The notes beneath the pieces were generated by a model. The model was not told the origin of the DNA and made no database searches. It saw nothing but the letters and a program-made list of their open reading frames with translations. From Planctomycetaceae bacterium (GTDB taxonomy: Bacteria > Planctomycetota > Planctomycetia > Pirellulales > Pirellulaceae): a DNA stretch of 8,113 bases. Positions 7,108-8,113 of the stretch are shown in pieces; positions within the stretch are counted from its first letter, which is position 1, and each line of letters starts with the position of its first letter. Where the stretch lies: positions 1 to 8,113 of the forward strand of contig SKVE01000900.1 of NCBI GenBank assembly GCA_007129635.1, in the 5' to 3' direction. A program made the translations under genes and the position numbers.

Positions 7108-8025
7108 TCAAATGGTGTAAAAGACGATGGCGAGCAATAACAGCGGCAGATACAACAGGGTGATCCGCAGCAACGATCGAGCCGTCTGATCCGTGCGAGA
7201 TTTCAGGAAGCGGATCGCAAACCGCAGTTGGATCAGCCCCAGCACGGATGCGATGCTCAGATAAAAAATCGATTCGTGCCACGGCGTTGTCCAGGATAGC
7301 GCCCAACTGACGGGCAACAACAAGGCAGCAGCGATCACCGCGTACCAACCGGCCAACCGCCCTGTCGGTTCGACCACCGTCATCATCTTCAACCCGGCCC
7401 GCTGGTATTGCCGACGATACATCCATGCGATGGCCATAAAATGAGGAAACTGCCACAACATCAGAATAAGGAACAAGGCCAGTCCGCCGGGCGCCGCCGC
7501 CACGTCCCACGATCCACTGACCGCACTCCAGCCGATGAACACCGGCAGCGCTCCCGAAACAGCGCCAATGGCCGTGTTCTGAGCCGTCCAGGGCTTGACC
7601 GGCGTATAGATCACGACGTAAAGCAGCCAAGTCGCCAAAGCCCAGGCAGCCGCGGGAAGATTGACCAGGTAGGACAAATAGAGCGTGCCAGCGATCAAGG
7701 TTACCAAGGAAAACACCGTGACATGCAGCGGGCTCAGACGACCGGCAGGCAACGGACGACCGGCGGTTCGCAGCATCAGCCCGTCTCGACGACGTTCGAA
7801 CCATTGATTCATCGCACTGGCACTGGCAGCTACCAATAGGGTTCCCATTAACGCATGAACCATCGGCCAGCCCGTGCACTGACCGCCGCTGCCCATCAAC
7901 GCCGCGACCGCCACAACGATCAGCACCATGGCCGAAATCCGCGGCTTGGTCAACGCCGCGTAGTCCGCCACCAAAGCCCAACGACGCAAGCCCCGTCGCT
8001 CGATCGCCAGTACCGAATCACCCAT
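7108..8025 (-). CDS. ctaB: Protoheme IX farnesyltransferase (heme o synthase)
   Basis: This 305-residue UbiA-superfamily membrane enzyme transfers a farnesyl group to the vinyl of heme b, giving heme o, the precursor of heme a in cytochrome oxidases. It starts with LTKPRI (25-30), typical of CtaB. The first prenyl-diphosphate motif is NQWFERRRD (73-81, N73/E77/D81) followed by LMLRTAGRPLPAGRLSP, with Glu in place of the first Asp, a form I recall in many bacterial CtaB proteins. The second conserved region is YTPVKPWTAQNTAIGAVSGA (140-159), then LWQFPHFMAIAWMYRRQY (190-207). Multiple hydrophobic helices cover most of the chain, as expected for the 7-9 helices of the family. Length is normal. 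The ATG at 8025 has GGGGGAG at 8031-8037, five bases upstream. The stop directly abuts the ABC ATPase start. No cox structural gene lies in the window. Confidence 0.96.
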   Translation of the reverse strand: MGDSVLAIERRGLRRWALVADYAALTKPRISAMVLIVVAVAALMGSGGQCTGWPMVHALMGTLLVAASASAMNQWFERRRDGLMLRTAGRPLPAGRLSPLHVTVFSLVTLIAGTLYLSYLVNLPAAAWALATWLLYVVIYTPVKPWTAQNTAIGAVSGALPVFIGWSAVSGSWDVAAAPGGLALFLILMLWQFPHFMAIAWMYRRQYQRAGLKMMTVVEPTGRLAGWYAVIAAALLLPVSWALSWTTPWHESIFYLSIASVLGLIQLRFAIRFLKSRTDQTARSLLRITLLYLPLLLLAIVFYTI

Positions 8026-8047
8026 CGAATCTCCCCCTCACCGAGAC

Positions 8048-8113
8048 CTAACCCGCTGGTGCCGCGACAGCCGCCAATGGTTTTGAATCCAAACTACCAC
8101 GGTACACACGCAG
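8048..8113 (-). CDS. Possible C-terminal stub of the gene upstream of ctaB
   Basis: Read on the minus strand from the window edge, one frame is open for 21 codons (beginning LRVYRGSLDS and closing with an Ala/Pro/Gly-rich tail) and ends in TAG at 8048-8050, 22 bases before the ctaB ATG. That spacing and the tail resemble the end of a cytosolic C-terminus after a last membrane helix, as a CtaA/COX15 heme a synthase would have, but far too little is visible to name it. A second frame is also open and stops at 8038-8040, so the reading frame is not certain. Confidence 0.35.
   Translation of the reverse strand: MRVYRGSLDSKPLAAVAAPAG

Noticed and set aside
7783..7809. Glu instead of the first Asp in the CtaB prenyl-diphosphate motif (N73/E77/D81)
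   Set aside because: At first it looked like an active-site change, but the NQxxER...D form is, as I recall, common in bacterial CtaB proteins, so it is not evidence of lost activity.
6878..7981. Minus-strand frame of about 367 codons over ctaB and the ATPase start
   Set aside because: It is out of frame with the clear CtaB motifs and Walker A region, and its own translation is low-complexity Arg/Gly/Ser sequence.

Overview
The window looks like chromosomal DNA of a GC-rich bacterium, most likely a planctomycete. Two things suggest this: a very large secreted TPR/PQQ-type propeller protein coupled to a MoxR-DUF58 pair, and a heme o synthase followed by an ABC-2 exporter and a DUF420 protein. 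The assignment rests on recalled gene order and protein style, not on a marker gene. Seven well-supported genes lie on the minus strand and one small orphan gene lies on the plus strand. Coding density is high and no non-coding stretch exceeds about 90 bases. I see no rRNA, tRNA, insertion sequence, CRISPR array or phage gene.

Right-hand block (about 8113 down to 4841, minus strand): a possible C-terminal stub of an upstream gene at the window edge, then ctaB (heme o synthase), an ABC transporter ATPase, its ABC-2 membrane subunit, and a DUF420 membrane protein of the CtaM/YozB type. Gene junctions are very tight: about 22 nt, 0 nt, an overlap of roughly 17 nt, and 10-13 nt. This looks like one operon for heme-copper oxidase biogenesis, with heme o/a supply, a DUF420 assembly factor, and an exporter whose cargo cannot be read from the sequence.

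Middle and left block (4777 down to 467, minus strand): a 794-residue secreted protein (signal peptide, TPR-like helices, then PQQ-like propeller repeats), a MoxR-family AAA+ ATPase, and a DUF58 protein with a complete MIDAS-type metal site. The first two genes overlap by 4 nt (ATGA). The second and third overlap by 59 nt. MoxR and DUF58 are a well-known functional pair. The exported propeller protein encoded with them is the unusual part. The membrane-bound VWA/BatA-type protein that often follows DUF58 is absent, because the strand is interrupted by a convergent gene.

Left edge (30-413, plus strand): a 127-residue, cysteine-free, probably beta-rich protein of unknown function. Its DNA has visibly lower GC than its neighbours, and it converges on the DUF58 gene.

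The most interesting points are the ABC exporter embedded in an oxidase-biogenesis operon and the secreted propeller coupled to MoxR-DUF58. Nothing here proves a completely new system.
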